From assembly GCA_035079385.1 (NCBI GenBank), contig JAVHKY010000028.1:7626001-7690000 (forward strand): 64,000 nucleotides of DNA, given 5' to 3'. The position numbers were made by a program, and so were the translations under genes. The stretch comes from Aspidiotus rigidus. Lineage: Eukaryota; Arthropoda; Insecta; Hemiptera; Diaspididae. A model generated the notes under the pieces. The model did no database searches, was not told the DNA's origin, and worked only from the letters and a program-made list of their open reading frames with translations. Shown here in pieces: positions 44,770-55,199 of the stretch (its first letter is position 1; every line of letters starts with the position of its first letter).

Positions 44770-45090
44770 GATTGCCCCGAAAAGAGCCTCCTTAGAAAAG
44801 TGTTCTGGCGGAGTTGAATAGATAAAGATCATTCTCAATGTCTTTTGATAGTTGCTCGATTCAGATACCAGTTGGGACAACCCCAATAGCCGATAAAGGC
44901 ACGGTAAAGAAATCAACCAGCTTAAACCCCTTTATGACGTCATCAACATCCGTGACGTCGTCAATTTGGACCTGCCTGTGACGTTATCAAGGTAGTAACT
45001 TATTATTTCTTCTTTCTCTCTCTTGGATTCGCAGATTCCTGGATTAGATCGAGGATTCCGAATCCATCAAGGAAGGAGGCAGAAGCCTAG
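44770..45090 (-). repeat. Dispersed repeat B, copy 1 (TGACGTCA-rich)
   Basis: Landmarks in inverted order relative to the copy at 58.1-58.4 kb: GTTCTGGCGGAGTTGAATAG, GATAGTTGCTCGATTCAG, TTATGACGTCATCAACATCC, GTGACGTCGTCAA, TAGTAACTTATTATTTCTTC, GGATTCGCAGATTCCTGGAT and GAAGGAGGCAGAAGCCTAG. Ends in the CCTAG-rich repeat. The end resembles the GGCAGAGCCAAAAATAAA terminus of the PLE at 53.5 kb, so a PLE-derived non-autonomous element is possible. Confidence 0.65.
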
Positions 45091-45975
45091 TATAATTTGA
45101 TACATTGTATGCTAAGCCTAGCTTAAGCCGAGTAGTGTAGTGTACCTTAGTCATATGCTAGGCTTTAAAGCTTGTATAGCTTAATTAAGCCTAGTTCAAA
45201 GCTAAGAAGAGTAAATTTCTCTATCATTAAATCATATTTTATATGTCTTTGAGTGTTTTATCAATGTGTCGATCATGATTGTTTCGATGTATTGATTGCA
45301 TACTGGCATGGCCGGATCCGGCTCGTTTGTCCCCATTCTTGGTCTAGCCTAAGCCTAGTATAAGAAGCCAAACTATTCTGGATCAAATGAAAAAATCCCT
45401 CGTCAATCTTCTGGGGTGTGGAAGAACAATTTGGACTTCAATACACGGCTGGGGTGCAGTAAAGACATTTAAAAAAGGAAACCTAGTTCCAAAGTAACGG
45501 TAGCATATTTTCGCTTGGGAATAAAGACCGAATCTGCTTGTTACGTCATTATGCTCGTATTCCTGTCTTTTGACTAAGGCTTAATATAATCTAGTATTTA
45601 TATGTCAAGCTTAAATCTAGGGTAGTAGCGTAGCATATGTCTTATTAAGACCTAGCATAGTCCAATATATGCTAGGCCTAGTTAGCCTAGTATAGGTTAA
45701 TTTGAATATCAAGTTGATAATACGTGACTTCTGTACTTCTTTATCAACTTAGTATAAGCTAATAGAAGTATACAATCACGTTTTTTTCAGTTTCTAATTT
45801 TCTCGCCATTTGAACTACTGTTTCGAGGAAAAAAAAAAAAAAAAAAAAAAACCTAGAAAAAATTGTAGCATATCTGATTGAGCCTAGTTTGGGCTTAGTT
45901 GAAGCCTAGTTTACAGCTAGTGTAGCCTAATATATTGTATGCTAGGGCTGACGAACTTTAACTCGGCCTTTAAGA
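45091..45975. repeat. Degenerate CCTAG/CTAGG-rich repeat tract
   Basis: Words such as AAGCCTAGTATA, GCTAGGCCTAG, TAAGCCTAGCTTAAGCC recur at irregular spacing. It is interrupted at 45380-45500 by a segment also found, inverted, at 47265-47330 (TTTGGAACTAGGTTTC...ACCCCAGC). An A-run of about 28 lies at 45832-45850 onward. No gene. Confidence 0.7.
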
Positions 45976-46004
45976 TTTCTGGATCAGGTTAAGGGCTCGA
46001 GGAT

Positions 46005-46590
46005 TCAAAGTTCATCTAGTAGCACAATTCTGCTGTAATTAGTGAATTCAAGACGGTCTCCCTTCTTCTTGAACAGCCTGATTATAGCGGCATCTACAAA
46101 GTCTTTGAGTACTTCCTCTATTTCCTATACCTTGTCAAACAAACGGTTTAGCTTATAGACGATTTGTTTACCGCCGTGTTTGAACATCTTAGCTGTCAGA
46201 CCGACCAGACCTGCGGCTTTGTTGTTGCGTAGCAGCTTTATTGCATCGGTTGCGGGTTGTCAATTCCTGGCTGTTTCGGATACTGATGGGGCACTAGGTC
46301 GAGAATCGCTTCGTCAGTAGTGCGCTCCTCGTGACTCTGTGTACCTCTATCTTTGCCACGTTTTAGGCCTTGATTGCGGCTGTGTCGTTGGGTTCGTAGA
46401 GCATGTCCGCAAGAGCAATCGTAGGCTCAATCAGATTGATACTTTCATGAACCAGTCTGGAGTCTTTTTCTTTGGAGTTTTATACCTGGTACAAGTAGTC
46501 CAACATTTTGGACATTTCCAATGTTCTTACCAGCACACCGCCCCCACTATCGGAAATCTGCGAGTCCGAGTTTGAGTTCCCCTCTTCTAG
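46005..46590 (-). pseudogene. Non-LTR retrotransposon RT fragment (fingers/palm start)
   Basis: The minus strand reads LLRNNKAAGLVGLTAKMFKH then GGKQIVYKLNRLFDKV, one stop, then AAIIRLFKKKGDRLEFTNYS and RIVLLDEL. This is the conserved RT start of LINE-type elements (pattern (L)KNxKAAGxDGxxAEMxKxGG...LxxLFNxxW...A.IxxLFKKGDR...NYRGISLL). The Asp of AAGxDG is Val here. Upstream, PGIDNPQPMQ fits the linker before it. Clade not determined. It has stops and no YxDD region follows, so it is dead. Confidence 0.75.
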
Positions 46591-46735
46591 CTAGCATGTG
46601 CAGCATATTCGGCTACACTAGCTTTAAGCTAGGCCACCCTAGCACATGCCTATGCTACGCTGTACTAGTACTAGACTAGGCTTACCATACAGTATACTAG
46701 ATTATACTAGGCTTCTGTCAAAAAAGAGGAATGTT
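46591..46735. repeat. CCTAG-rich repeat tract, second block
   Basis: Same word set (CTAGCTTTAAGCTAGGCC, GTACTAGACTAGGC, ACTAGGCTTCTG) leading directly into a TGACGTCA-type segment. Confidence 0.6.
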
Positions 46736-46920
46736 GATACCGTCACTAGCTTGATGACGTCGCGGGGAAATTCGAGCTGATGACGACACGAAGTAACGAC
46801 GTGACGGATGTTGATCATGTCACAAGCTTTATGACGTTACGAGTAAATTCAAGCGATGATGTCACAAACAGATTTGACGGATGATGACGACGTCACAAAG
46901 AGGTCTAAACTAGTACATCA
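46736..46920 (+). repeat. Dispersed repeat B, copy 2 (diverged TGACGTCA words)
   Basis: Contains TGATGACGTCG, AACGACGTGACGG, TGTTGATCATGTCAC, TTATGACGTTACG, GCGATGATGTCAC and GATGACGACGTCACAAAG, spaced about 20-40 bp apart. Confidence 0.6.
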
Positions 46921-46953
46921 GGGTAGAAGAGGAAATATGACGAACAAAATTCC

Positions 46954-47023
46954 TTGTCCCGTGGGGAATCGAACCCGCGACCTCTCGTATTCATGACGAG
47001 TGCGATATACACTACCAGGTCCT
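46954..47023 (-). repeat. tRNA-like sequence (tRNA pseudogene or SINE head)
   Basis: The minus strand has a canonical pol III B box, GGTTCGATTCC, a 5-bp stem CTCGT/ACGAG with a 7-base loop CATGAAT, the variable-arm-like AGGTC, and an A-box-like TGGTAGTGTATATCGC. The acceptor arms do not pair and position 33 is A rather than T, so it is not a functional tRNA. Adjacent repeats suggest a tRNA-derived SINE head. Confidence 0.6.
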
Positions 47024-47590
47024 AAGATTAGATCGTCGTATTTCGCCTTCAGATAGAAGTACCACCTTGTGATGGAGAGGATACAAAGACCACAAACAAT
47101 TAGGCGGTTGCAAACGTACTCTAAAGCCTATAGGAAAGAGTCGTGGTTGATGTCTTTATGGAAGATTGAATCCTTGGAAGAACAAGCCATTATTAATTGA
47201 GAGTTAGTTGGCACACGACACGGAACGAGAAAACTGTGCCTTTCTCCACTACTGAAAATTTCGCAAATTTGGAACTAGGTTTCTTTACCGGCACCCCAGC
47301 GTCCAATTTAATATCCTCCAAAAACTTAATTTGCGAGGAATCCTGCACTAGTTAGCTTATTATATCAGACTAAGAGTGGAGCGGACGAGCGGAGCGAGTG
47401 AGTCCCCGAAACCTAGGACTGGAGACAATGCTATCCCCTCTTGAAAATTAGGAGACCCTGGCTTATGTAGTGGCTGATTTAATGATGAAGATTGGACCCG
47501 GCGTGAAAATCCAGAAAAGGTGAGCCGTTATGGTCTGCAAATATCTACCCCGCATAAGTGATGCAGGTAACGAATTGATCAAAGGCTTGA
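47024..47590. other. Unassigned; includes a dispersed motif
   Basis: 47265-47330 repeats the TTTGGAACTAGGTTTC / TTTACCGGCACC block also seen inverted at 45400-45500 and partly at 55515-55545 and 6365. GACGAGCGGAGCGAGTGAG (47386) resembles words in the 15-16 kb triplicated block. Confidence 0.4.
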
Positions 47591-47599
47591 ATGTAAGGC

Positions 47600-49130
47600 T
47601 AGGGAGGAGTGGTTAATCCTTACAAAAGCAGATAAGAGTGATGCCGTCGTAGTTATGGTGAAGTCCTCTTACGTTTCAAAAGTTTATGATGGGCTCGAAC
47701 AGCGCGAGAGTAAGGAAAATAGCCTCTTTTATTTTCCCAATTGTCAAAGAGGTGAGAAATCTCATTAACAGTAGTCAAGTTATTACCAAGAATTTTTGAC
47801 AAAGAAAGCCATTTTGGAATTTAGTCCTGTTCCTCACCTCCTTTATGGTTTGCCCAAAGTACACAAGAACTATATCTCGATACGGCCTGTTTTGTCGTTT
47901 ATACCTTTACCCTCTTACTCCTTAGATAAATGTATAGATCGATAGTTTAAGCCTCGTGTCAAGTTTGCTTCGTCCTACTTGGTAAAGAACTCAGGTTCTC
48001 CAGAGGATAGGCTGAAAGGCGTACACCTTCCTCATATTCCTTCGATAGGGTAGGATTATTAACTCACATCTCCAAGGCCGTCGCTATCCAACATATGAGC
48101 GATTTGCTCGTTAAATCTGGTGTTCCTCATGAAGGGCTGGAGCAACTTTTTGACCTTCTGAAGATACGTTGGTCTCCTAATTTTTGTAAATTTGTTTGAA
48201 AATTCCTATTGGTTCTTCTTTAGGCTGTCTAAATTCGAGATTGATCTGTCAAGTCAGGCTGCTTTCCAAAAGGAACTGGTGACAATTAAGCACTTGGTCA
48301 GAATGAATCAGGTTAGGTTGGACGTTGACTTCATGGTCCAGATGAGGCTTACTAGAAAATATCTCGACTCTACCATTTCCTCACTTAAGTAGTAGAAAGG
48401 GTTAGATTAGACTTCCTTTCCTAGGCAAATTTTCTTTGCAGCTGGGCTGTGTCCTCCGCCCATTGGATTCTGGCCAGCCTTTTACAAACGCAATGCAGGG
48501 AAAAGTTTATTTGTTCAATTGAAGGACCCTATTTCCATGGCCGAGATGAGTGGTGTTTACAGTATAGCCTGCAGTGATTAGTAGTAATAGGGTCTCTTTG
48601 GAACTGTTCCGAAAACCGCCCAAGATAACCAACGCGTCTCACATATGGCCAATTATGGTCGTTTTTAGTCAATTTTGACTGTTTTGGGTCGAATTTTAGA
48701 ACAGTTCTAAAGGGGTCCTGTTGCTACTATGATTGCCCTGACTTCTATATATATGGATGACTGGCCGCCATCTCCTATTAGAACATGGGAGCAGGGTAAC
48801 TTGGGTGAGTCAGCCTCCGCCAATCATTTTACTGGAAGTGGCCACAAGTTCAAAGAGGGGTTTGAAGCCCTCCTCCGCAGGGAGAATTTATATTTTAAAC
48901 GTATGGCCTCCGAAAATATCGAAATTATTTGACACCGGAATAACGAAGACATTACCATTTTAAACAAGAGGTTGATTGAATCAGTCTATAAGAATGGTTC
49001 ACATTTCGGTGACTCGCTGGTTCAATCACGACTTTCCTTCGAGTTCCTCTGTTTTTGTTGGTGTTGGGTTCAGTCACTTTCTCCCGTTCATGTTTTGAAG
49101 ATGGTTGTTTAACCGAAAGCGCTCGGCAGT
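47600..49130 (+). pseudogene. Near full-span but decayed PLE (PLE 5)
   Basis: Successive broken frames give the PLE protein in order: LILTKADKSDAVVVMVKSSY (about 47612, N-terminal RT block), DLLVKSGVPHEGLEQLFDLL then KIRWSPNFCKF (about 48100-48190), SSQAAFQKELVTIKHLVRMN (about 48255), and the GIY-YIG tail TWEQGNLGESASANHFTGSG with a C-terminal helix (about 48790-48930). RT motifs B and C and the YIG core are lost or scrambled. A 3' hammerhead-like stretch lies at 49096-49126 (GGTT-GTTT-AACC then GAAAGCGC), with the upstream core decayed to TTGAAGA. Clearly non-functional. Confidence 0.8.
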
Positions 49131-49179
49131 TTTTGTATTTGGCTACTATCTTTTGTGTACATTACCCCTTTAAATAAAA

Positions 49180-49575
49180 TACAAATTAAGCTAGACTAGC
49201 TTTAAGTAGGCCTAGCATATGTCTACGGTCCGCTATATTAATACTAGTATATACTCGGCTTAAGCCGCAGACTCAGCATACGATGCACTAGATCACACTA
49301 GGCTTCTACCTCCTGTGAGTTCATGGACTTGGAATTCTCGACCTAATCCAGAAGTCTGCAAATCCAAGAGAGGAAGAGCGAGAAAGAAGAAATATTAAGT
49401 TACTAATATTATAATATCCCAGGCGAGCCCAAGCTGGTTACGTCACGCATGTTGAAGAGGCTGTAGGTCTAAGCTAGTTGATTTCTTCCGCTATCGACAG
49501 TTATGTTGTCTAAACTGGTAACGATATTCATTTGGCTCCGCCAGAGCATTTTTCTTCTCCTTACAATTTATATCT
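49180..49575 (+). repeat. CCTAG tract plus dispersed repeat B, copy 3
   Basis: Begins with CCTAG-type words (49190-49300), then GGCTTCTACCTCC, AGAAGTCTGCAAATCC, AGTTACTAATATT, GGTTACGTCACGCATG, CTAGTTGATTTCTTCCG and ATTTGGCTCCGCCAGAGCAT. Same order as at 58.0-58.4 kb. Confidence 0.65.
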
Positions 49576-49911
49576 CTGCGTTTTATTGGTATTTTGATCG
49601 CGTCCTAAATGCCTTTCACTGATGTGTGGTCAAACAATTTGATGCGTTATTTCTCTGGCAAATTTTGATCTTATTATTTTGATCCGTAGCCTGGCTAGGG
49701 CTGTTTCCAGGCTGGATTAATTACCATTTCTTTATAGAGTTTCCCGCCTCTGGTAGTGTGTCTTAAGGACAGCAAACAACGGGCGGTGGTCCCGTAGGCG
49801 CGAGTTCGAAGGACATCGTTTATGCGGCTCTTCCTCACTATTACGTAATTCTGGAAGGGGATGTCGCCGGTCATAGCTTGTAATTGAGACTTTCTCCTTC
49901 TGTCAGATATC
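49576..49911. other. Unassigned
   Basis: No gene or repeat recognised. Confidence 0.3.
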
Positions 49912-49913
49912 TA

Positions 49914-50806
49914 CAGTCGATGCCGACTATAACGAGATTCAAGGGCCTGATACTTTTTCTCGCTTTACCCGGAAGCTCGCAGTAGATATACCCCGGTTAT
50001 AACGAGATTCTCGTTATGTCCGGTTATACCGAAAATATAGAAAAACTTACACAAATGCAGTAGAGAAAAACGAATGAGGGAGTTTTGTACATATTTACGT
50101 ATTTCATAGGTAGAATTTATTTCGACTGTTTCCAGAGCGCCAGCGTTGTCTTTAGGTCTCTCCTATATAAAACGTGAACATTCTCAGGTCTGGAAAATGA
50201 ATGTCCGGTTTCCAGAAGATGGACTGCAAATTATAATTATAAGGTTGACTTGAGAGTAATCAATGAATAGAAAGAACTCTTGTAGCTGCGTTCAAATGCT
50301 ATTCGGACAATCTGTTCACAAGTGAAAAGCTGGAAAAACTTGTCAAAATAAAATGGCCCACCCATCGTAGCTCAAATGTTACAAGTCGACTGTTGATACT
50401 TGGTGGTGCATCTGAAGCTTTCGAACTGTCTCCTCCCAGACAAGTTTTTGATAGAGGTAGACGAGGAATGCTGATGGATGGAGAAGACGCTTGAAAGAAG
50501 GAGGGGGGGAAGAATTGGAATCTTGGAGAAGGAGAAAAGTTTTTCCCGCGAGGCCAAAACAGACTAACCGGTGTTTCCAACATTCTATTCAAGGGTAACC
50601 AATCTTCGTATGATAAGAGATGTAACATTTTTGCGAGAATATACGACCTAATTGATAAGGAAAAGCTCGTTAAGACCGGCATCACTCCTCGTAGTAACCG
50701 GTGTAATTTACATAGCCTATATGGGTCAAGTGCAAGGGACCACGGGTTCTGCTCGCAATACCCGAAATCTCGTTTCAACCGGCCTCGTTATAGTCGGCAT
50801 CGACTG
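49914..50806. mobile_element. pogo-like non-autonomous DNA transposon
   Basis: Inverted ends start CAGTCGATGCCGACTATAAC and are identical for at least 23 bp; TA flanks both sides (49912-49913 and 50807-50808). A related motif GCAGTAGATATACCCCGGTT with a second ATAACGAG inside at about 49979 suggests an inner partial terminus. The 159-codon minus-strand frame inside has no recognisable transposase motif, so the 893-bp element is treated as non-autonomous. Confidence 0.85.
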
Positions 50807-50808
50807 TA

Positions 50809-53360
50809 TATGAGCACCTTCAAACATTTTTCAAAATTCACGAACTAGGTCAAAGCCCCGTCTAGCTATTGAAAAAAATTCTTGTAAGGCCGTAGACTGG
50901 ATCGACTCTCTCTCCTCAGATCCATTTAAAACTACCTTTTTCTCTTCGAATCTGTATTAGCTCTAAATTATTCAGATCGTGAATTGCGACTTTTATCCAA
51001 CCATCAAAAGTTGTGCACTTTGCAGTTATCCTTGAGGATTCGACACCATACCATAAAGAGAGCAAGAATCTATAACTTCGTAATCTGTTTTTTTTTTCCC
51101 TTTTGTAGTCCACTCGAAAGTAAGGAAAACCAAATTGACCCGGTAACCTTTATAAGTTTAGCTCTGATGCCCTTCTTTATTCGAAATGAACCTTAAAAAT
51201 CCAATAGGAATAGAAATCGTACGCAAGCAGCGTGCAGAAAAATCTACTGCGATGATTATTTCGAAGCGTTCCCTCGTCGTAATTTTATATCGTTGTCGAT
51301 GACGGCACGAGTCACCGAGTACGGATATCGTTAGAGTAAATGAAGAAGGAGTACGCCGCCGAGTGAAGGAGAATTACTTATACGACTGTGCATAAGTATC
51401 GGCGTGAGTCGCGTATAAAAACAACACCCACTCTATGTTCGGCGGGTAAAAGAATTATTCGAAAAGCTTTATTCTTTAAAGAAGTTCAGCTTGATACTGT
51501 GCCGCGTACTGTTCTATCTCTACCGTCTACGGTTAAATTGGAATAATGAAACAAAAACCTCAGAATTTAATTAAAACTTTAAGAAGAAATGGAGAATCAG
51601 TAATTCGCGGAACCGAGTCGGCTTTCTTCTTATTCTTATTCTGTTAAATAAACATACGCTCTCTAATAGAGCTTATCGCTTTTTGGCTGCGTTGCAAATA
51701 TACACCCCTTCGTTCTTTTCGTATTTTGGCTGGAGTGACGTTCGGTGTATCGAAAGAGGCGAGAAGGCCGAATTTCCAAAACCGATAACTAATACTTATC
51801 ACGTATACTTAATATTATACGCACTCGACGATAAGGAAAAATCACGCTAGACCAACAGGTGCGTTATTGTTGGTAGTTCCCAAAACGGAAGCCGTGGATA
51901 AATGAATCGGCAATTCGGCTTCATTAATCATTATACTCGTAGTATTCGGTAAGCGCGGTAGACTAAACGAAGTCCGTCGTTTATTTTTCACCTTACAACA
52001 CGATATCCAGCCAAGTGATTTGGGAAGAGGAAGACGAACCTATTACGCTATAATGCTGCTCTTAAATTCAATAGATGGATTCCAATAAGTATAATATAGT
52101 CGCGTATTAGAAGGTGAAAAGAGGGTGGTGTAGAGCGTGTGAGCGACCTGGGGCCCGTTCAATACCACCTTGGACTTTCTTTCATTCTACAATAAACGAC
52201 GTCTTAAACAAGGAAGCTATTTTCATAAACGGTTCGTAGTCCGAGTCGCGCGGACGAACGAGCGAAAGACTGTAAAAATAAAGAAAAGAAAAAACGATAA
52301 ATAACATCGAAAACTATGGACGGAGATTAAACAGAGTACAGTCAGTGTACCGGTATCGTAATAACATCCAGAGGGTTGATGAACGAAGGGAGACGCGGAG
52401 ACTACACCTGTTATGAATGATCTTTCGCGTCTTTCAGTAAGTTATCGAGTGGTTCGGAAATTACCGTTGACATTGTCGTATATTTTCGCTCGATCTTCGC
52501 GCGAGCCATATCTAAGAAGAAATTGAGAACAGTTCATCAAAACTTTTGACGCGAGAAGCGGTAGACTATGCAGGAGTAACTTTGGGCGGGCGGTATCTCC
52601 GATATCGCAGCAGTCGAGTCGAATATTTTTCAAACCCTCTCGGTTATTCGACTCAATTCTTTCGTAATTGAATTAAAAACATTGTTTCGTCTAGATATTG
52701 TTCGCGAAGCCTGTGTAATACGCTTGTTCGCGAATATTCCGCTGAAGCCGAATTCTTATCGCGGAAAATAATATGAGGCCCCGCTGTCGTCGTCGTAATT
52801 GAGTGATTGTCAGTAGCGTGTAAATCGATTTTACTGTGGAAAAGAGTTCGCTAAAAAATTTCTTTCGTCTCCTTTCCTTCTCTACCTCTTCAGAGGAGAA
52901 ACTTTCGTTCTTTTCCCGTTGACGAATAAACCTTTTTGGGGCTCTTGCCTCTGGCAAGGGAGCCCTTATGCAATCGCGAAGCCGGAAAAACGTGTTGTGA
53001 TTTTATTTTTGCCTGGCAAATTATATTTCTCGTAAAGTCTTCGTCAATATCTGTCTTTGGGATAGTTGTCAATCAAACCGAGCGAAGTTTACGAGAGAAA
53101 AAGTCTGGTTGATCGAATGTATCTCAGTTTCTTCAGTTGTGTATCATTAATCTGGCTGGGAACACTTGTATCATGATTATTTGCGGGGAATCTTTGCATT
53201 TTGAAAGGTAACGGGCAAAGAGGAACCAAATCTCGCAGGTTCCAGATCTGAGTCGAACATGAAGATGCGAAACTCTTGGTTTCCAGATCTTGATATGGAA
53301 AATAATCTTCATATCTTGAGCTTTAGATCTCAGTAGAGGAAGAAGCTTCGGATCGTGTAG
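50809..53360. other. CpG-rich apparently unique DNA
   Basis: 2.5 kb with no recognisable gene, inverted repeat or satellite. CpG is frequent from about 51200 to 53080. Open frames are short and lack motifs. Confidence 0.4.
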
Positions 53361-53514
53361 AAAAAAAAACTGACGGCTTCCTTAACTAAGTTAAACGAAG
53401 GACGTAGGGAACCTGTTTTATGAGTCATATGGGATTTGGTATTGAAAATTCTAGGAAGCCTAGACCTAGATAAAGCTAGTATAAAGAAGGCCTAGACCTT
53501 CTATAAGCCTAGTA

Positions 53515-53525
53515 TAATATAGTTT
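53515..53525. repeat. PLE target-site duplication, left
   Basis: TAATATAGTTT, identical to 54107-54117. The uninterrupted version (TATAATATAGTTCGAGAGTT) is at about 57170-57190. Confidence 0.85.
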
Positions 53526-53596
53526 AAAATTATTTCATCAAAATTATTTTATTTTTGGCTCTGCCCGCACATATTACAAAATTATACAAAAATTAT

Positions 53597-53640
53597 AGGC
53601 TTAACGTTTCGGCTGACCCGCAGCCTTCATCAGAAGCTAA
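53597..53640 (-). ncRNA. Hammerhead-ribozyme-like motif at the PLE 3' end
   Basis: On the minus strand: GCTT, CTGATGA, A, GGCTG-CGGGT-CAGCC (stem II and loop), GAAA, CG, TT, AAGC. All invariant core bases (CUGAUGA and GAAA) are present; GCTT pairs with AAGC as stem I, stem II is 5 perfect pairs, and stem III would be minimal (A-U around CG), with U as the base at the cleavage site. Minimal hammerheads are known in PLE terminal repeats. Cleavage is inferred, not shown. Confidence 0.7.
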
Positions 53641-53724
53641 AAATACAATGAAGCAAAAACGGGTAGAACAACGAAAACAGTGTGAAAGATGAATCATAAC
53701 AGATCGAACAAAGATGAACAAGCA

Positions 53725-54106
53725 TTAGGGATGTAAGTACGAGATAACTGTACCATACACGGTACCTAGTTTATCCGTATCCGTTTTGAAATTAACATTA
53801 TTTTTATTCTTCATTATCTCTATGGCCTCCCTTAATTTACGCTTACGATTATTATTTTCTTTAGCAAGAATACTAATATTATCGAAATTAAAACTGTGAT
53901 TATTAAATTTGACATGCTGGACCAAAGCAGTACCTTCGTGAATATTAGAACTATTATTATTAATTCGCTGTACATCATATTTATGTTGATAAAGCCTTTT
54001 GTGAAGATATTGACTTGTCTCCCCCACATAATGACCAGTGCAGTCATTACATGGGATACTGTAAATCAAATCAGAACAAAAAGATTTAGAAACAGGATCT
54101 TTAGTT
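53725..54106 (-). pseudogene. PLE GIY-YIG nuclease domain, open but 5'-truncated
   Basis: GIY-YIG nucleases cut DNA and assist PLE integration. The frame is uninterrupted from the truncation point to TAA: DLIYSIPCNDCTGHYVGETS (the GIY analogue is IYS, YVG is YIG-like; CNDC supplies the Cys pair), LHKRLYQHKYDV (conserved Arg, His), LVQHVKFNNHSFNFDNISIL with a His-Xn-His, EREAIEIMK-like LREAIEIMKNKNN, and a C-terminal TVYGTVISYLHP. No RT survives, so it cannot act alone. Sequence is distinct from the CYIGETGRR family at 36-40 kb, so at least two PLE lineages are present. Confidence 0.88.
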
Positions 54107-54149
54107 TAATATAGTTTGAGAGTCTAAATTTTTCTCGAATCTCGAGCTA

Positions 54150-55199
54150 TATTACTATTATTATATCGTATCCGGTCGACATTCTAAATTCCTGCCTCTG
54201 TCCAGTGCCGTAGAAATCTGATGGTTTCTCCATTTAGGCTAATTTTGCCGCGTCAAACTTTCCAAGTATTGGGCACTCAAAGAGGTGTCCATAGTCCTGT
54301 ACCTGACCACAATCGCACAAATTATTGTCCGCTTTGCCCCATTTTTGGAGATTATTCCTCGTGCGCGCAGTTCCACTTCTTATTCGATTTAGTGTCCTCC
54401 ATAGTGGGTATCGGAGCTGGTGTCCGCTGAGGAGCTCTTCCCTCGCGTCACTGCCTCCAATGGCCTTCCAAGCCACCAGTCTTTCAGCATCCTTCCGATT
54501 TTCCAAGGGTTTGACCTTGCGAAGGAAACTGTTTCTTGACTTCAGGTGGGATTCAGCAAGATTTTTATAGCCGTTCAATGGGTGCCTGGTGTCCTCGTTC
54601 ACCTTGGTTCTTTCTTTCCTGGCCAGAGTCTCTCGCCATATCTTCGGGGGCGCAATACCAGTTAGTTTATAGAGCTTCTTTAGGGGTGTTGGTTTCAAGC
54701 AACCAGTTACTATTCTGCAGGCATCGTTGAGGGCTACATCTATTTTCGGTGTGTGCGCTGAGCGACTCCAGACCGGACACGCGTACTCTCCCACAGAGTA
54801 GCACAACGCAAGGGAAGAGGTTCGCAGTATATTTGGCTTTGCTCCCCATGTACTGCCACTGAGCTTTCTGATAATGTTTGTTCTCCTGAAAAGCTTCATT
54901 TTGGTGTCCTCACAGTGTTTTTTATATGTCAGGGATCTGTCTAATGTGACTCCGAGATACTTCGGGAGATCTGTGTGGCAGAGCTTGATGCCTCTCCAGT
55001 AAACGATCAGTTCTCGTTTAGCTTCCCTATTTCGGAGATGGAAAGCCGCCACTTGCGTCTTTTGCGGGTTTGGCTTTAGTCCGTTTTCTGTGTATTACTC
55101 ATCTAATTTCTGCACCATCTTGTTCGGAGCTGTTTCTGCGCCCTCGAAACTCTCGTGTTGGGCAGTCAGTGCTAGATCGTCGGCATATAGGAAATGATC
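54150..55199 (-). pseudogene. Jockey-type non-LTR retrotransposon, C-terminal RT fragment
   Basis: Begins at RT motif C: DHFLYADDLALTAQHE (YADD at about 55176-55187). In-frame stop TAA at about 55095. Then GLKPNPQKTQVAAFHL, KYLGVTLDRSLTYKKH (thumb; typical LGVxLDRxLxYxxH), AACRIVTGCLK-like DACRIVTGCLKPTP, ARKERTKVNEDTRHPL, and the C-terminal Cys/His motif NNLCDCGQVQDYGHLFECPI (CxCxxxxxxxxHxxxxC). Stop at about 54234; a short 3' region ends in a TATAATAATAG run near 54140-54160. The 5' end is truncated. 272 uninterrupted codons (54234-55052) make it the longest coding-quality frame here, but catalytic motifs A and B are missing. Confidence 0.92.

Larger units (their letters stand above)
53526..54106 (-). 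mobile_element. 5'-truncated PLE insertion (PLE 6)
   Basis: Bounded by the 11-bp duplication TAATATAGTTT. Reading on the minus strand it starts inside the nuclease domain, carries the intact GIY-YIG frame to its stop at 53725, a 3' region, a hammerhead-like motif (53597-53640), and ends GCAGAGCCAAAAATAAAATA followed by ATTTTGATGAAATAATTTT. 5' truncation with target duplication fits target-primed integration. It is the youngest-looking PLE in the window. Confidence 0.88.

Noticed and set aside
46954..47023. Functional tRNA gene
   Set aside because: Acceptor strands do not pair and the anticodon loop lacks T33.
50299..50778. Transposase in the second pogo-like element
   Set aside because: No HTH or DDD-type motifs in either strand; composition looks like chance.
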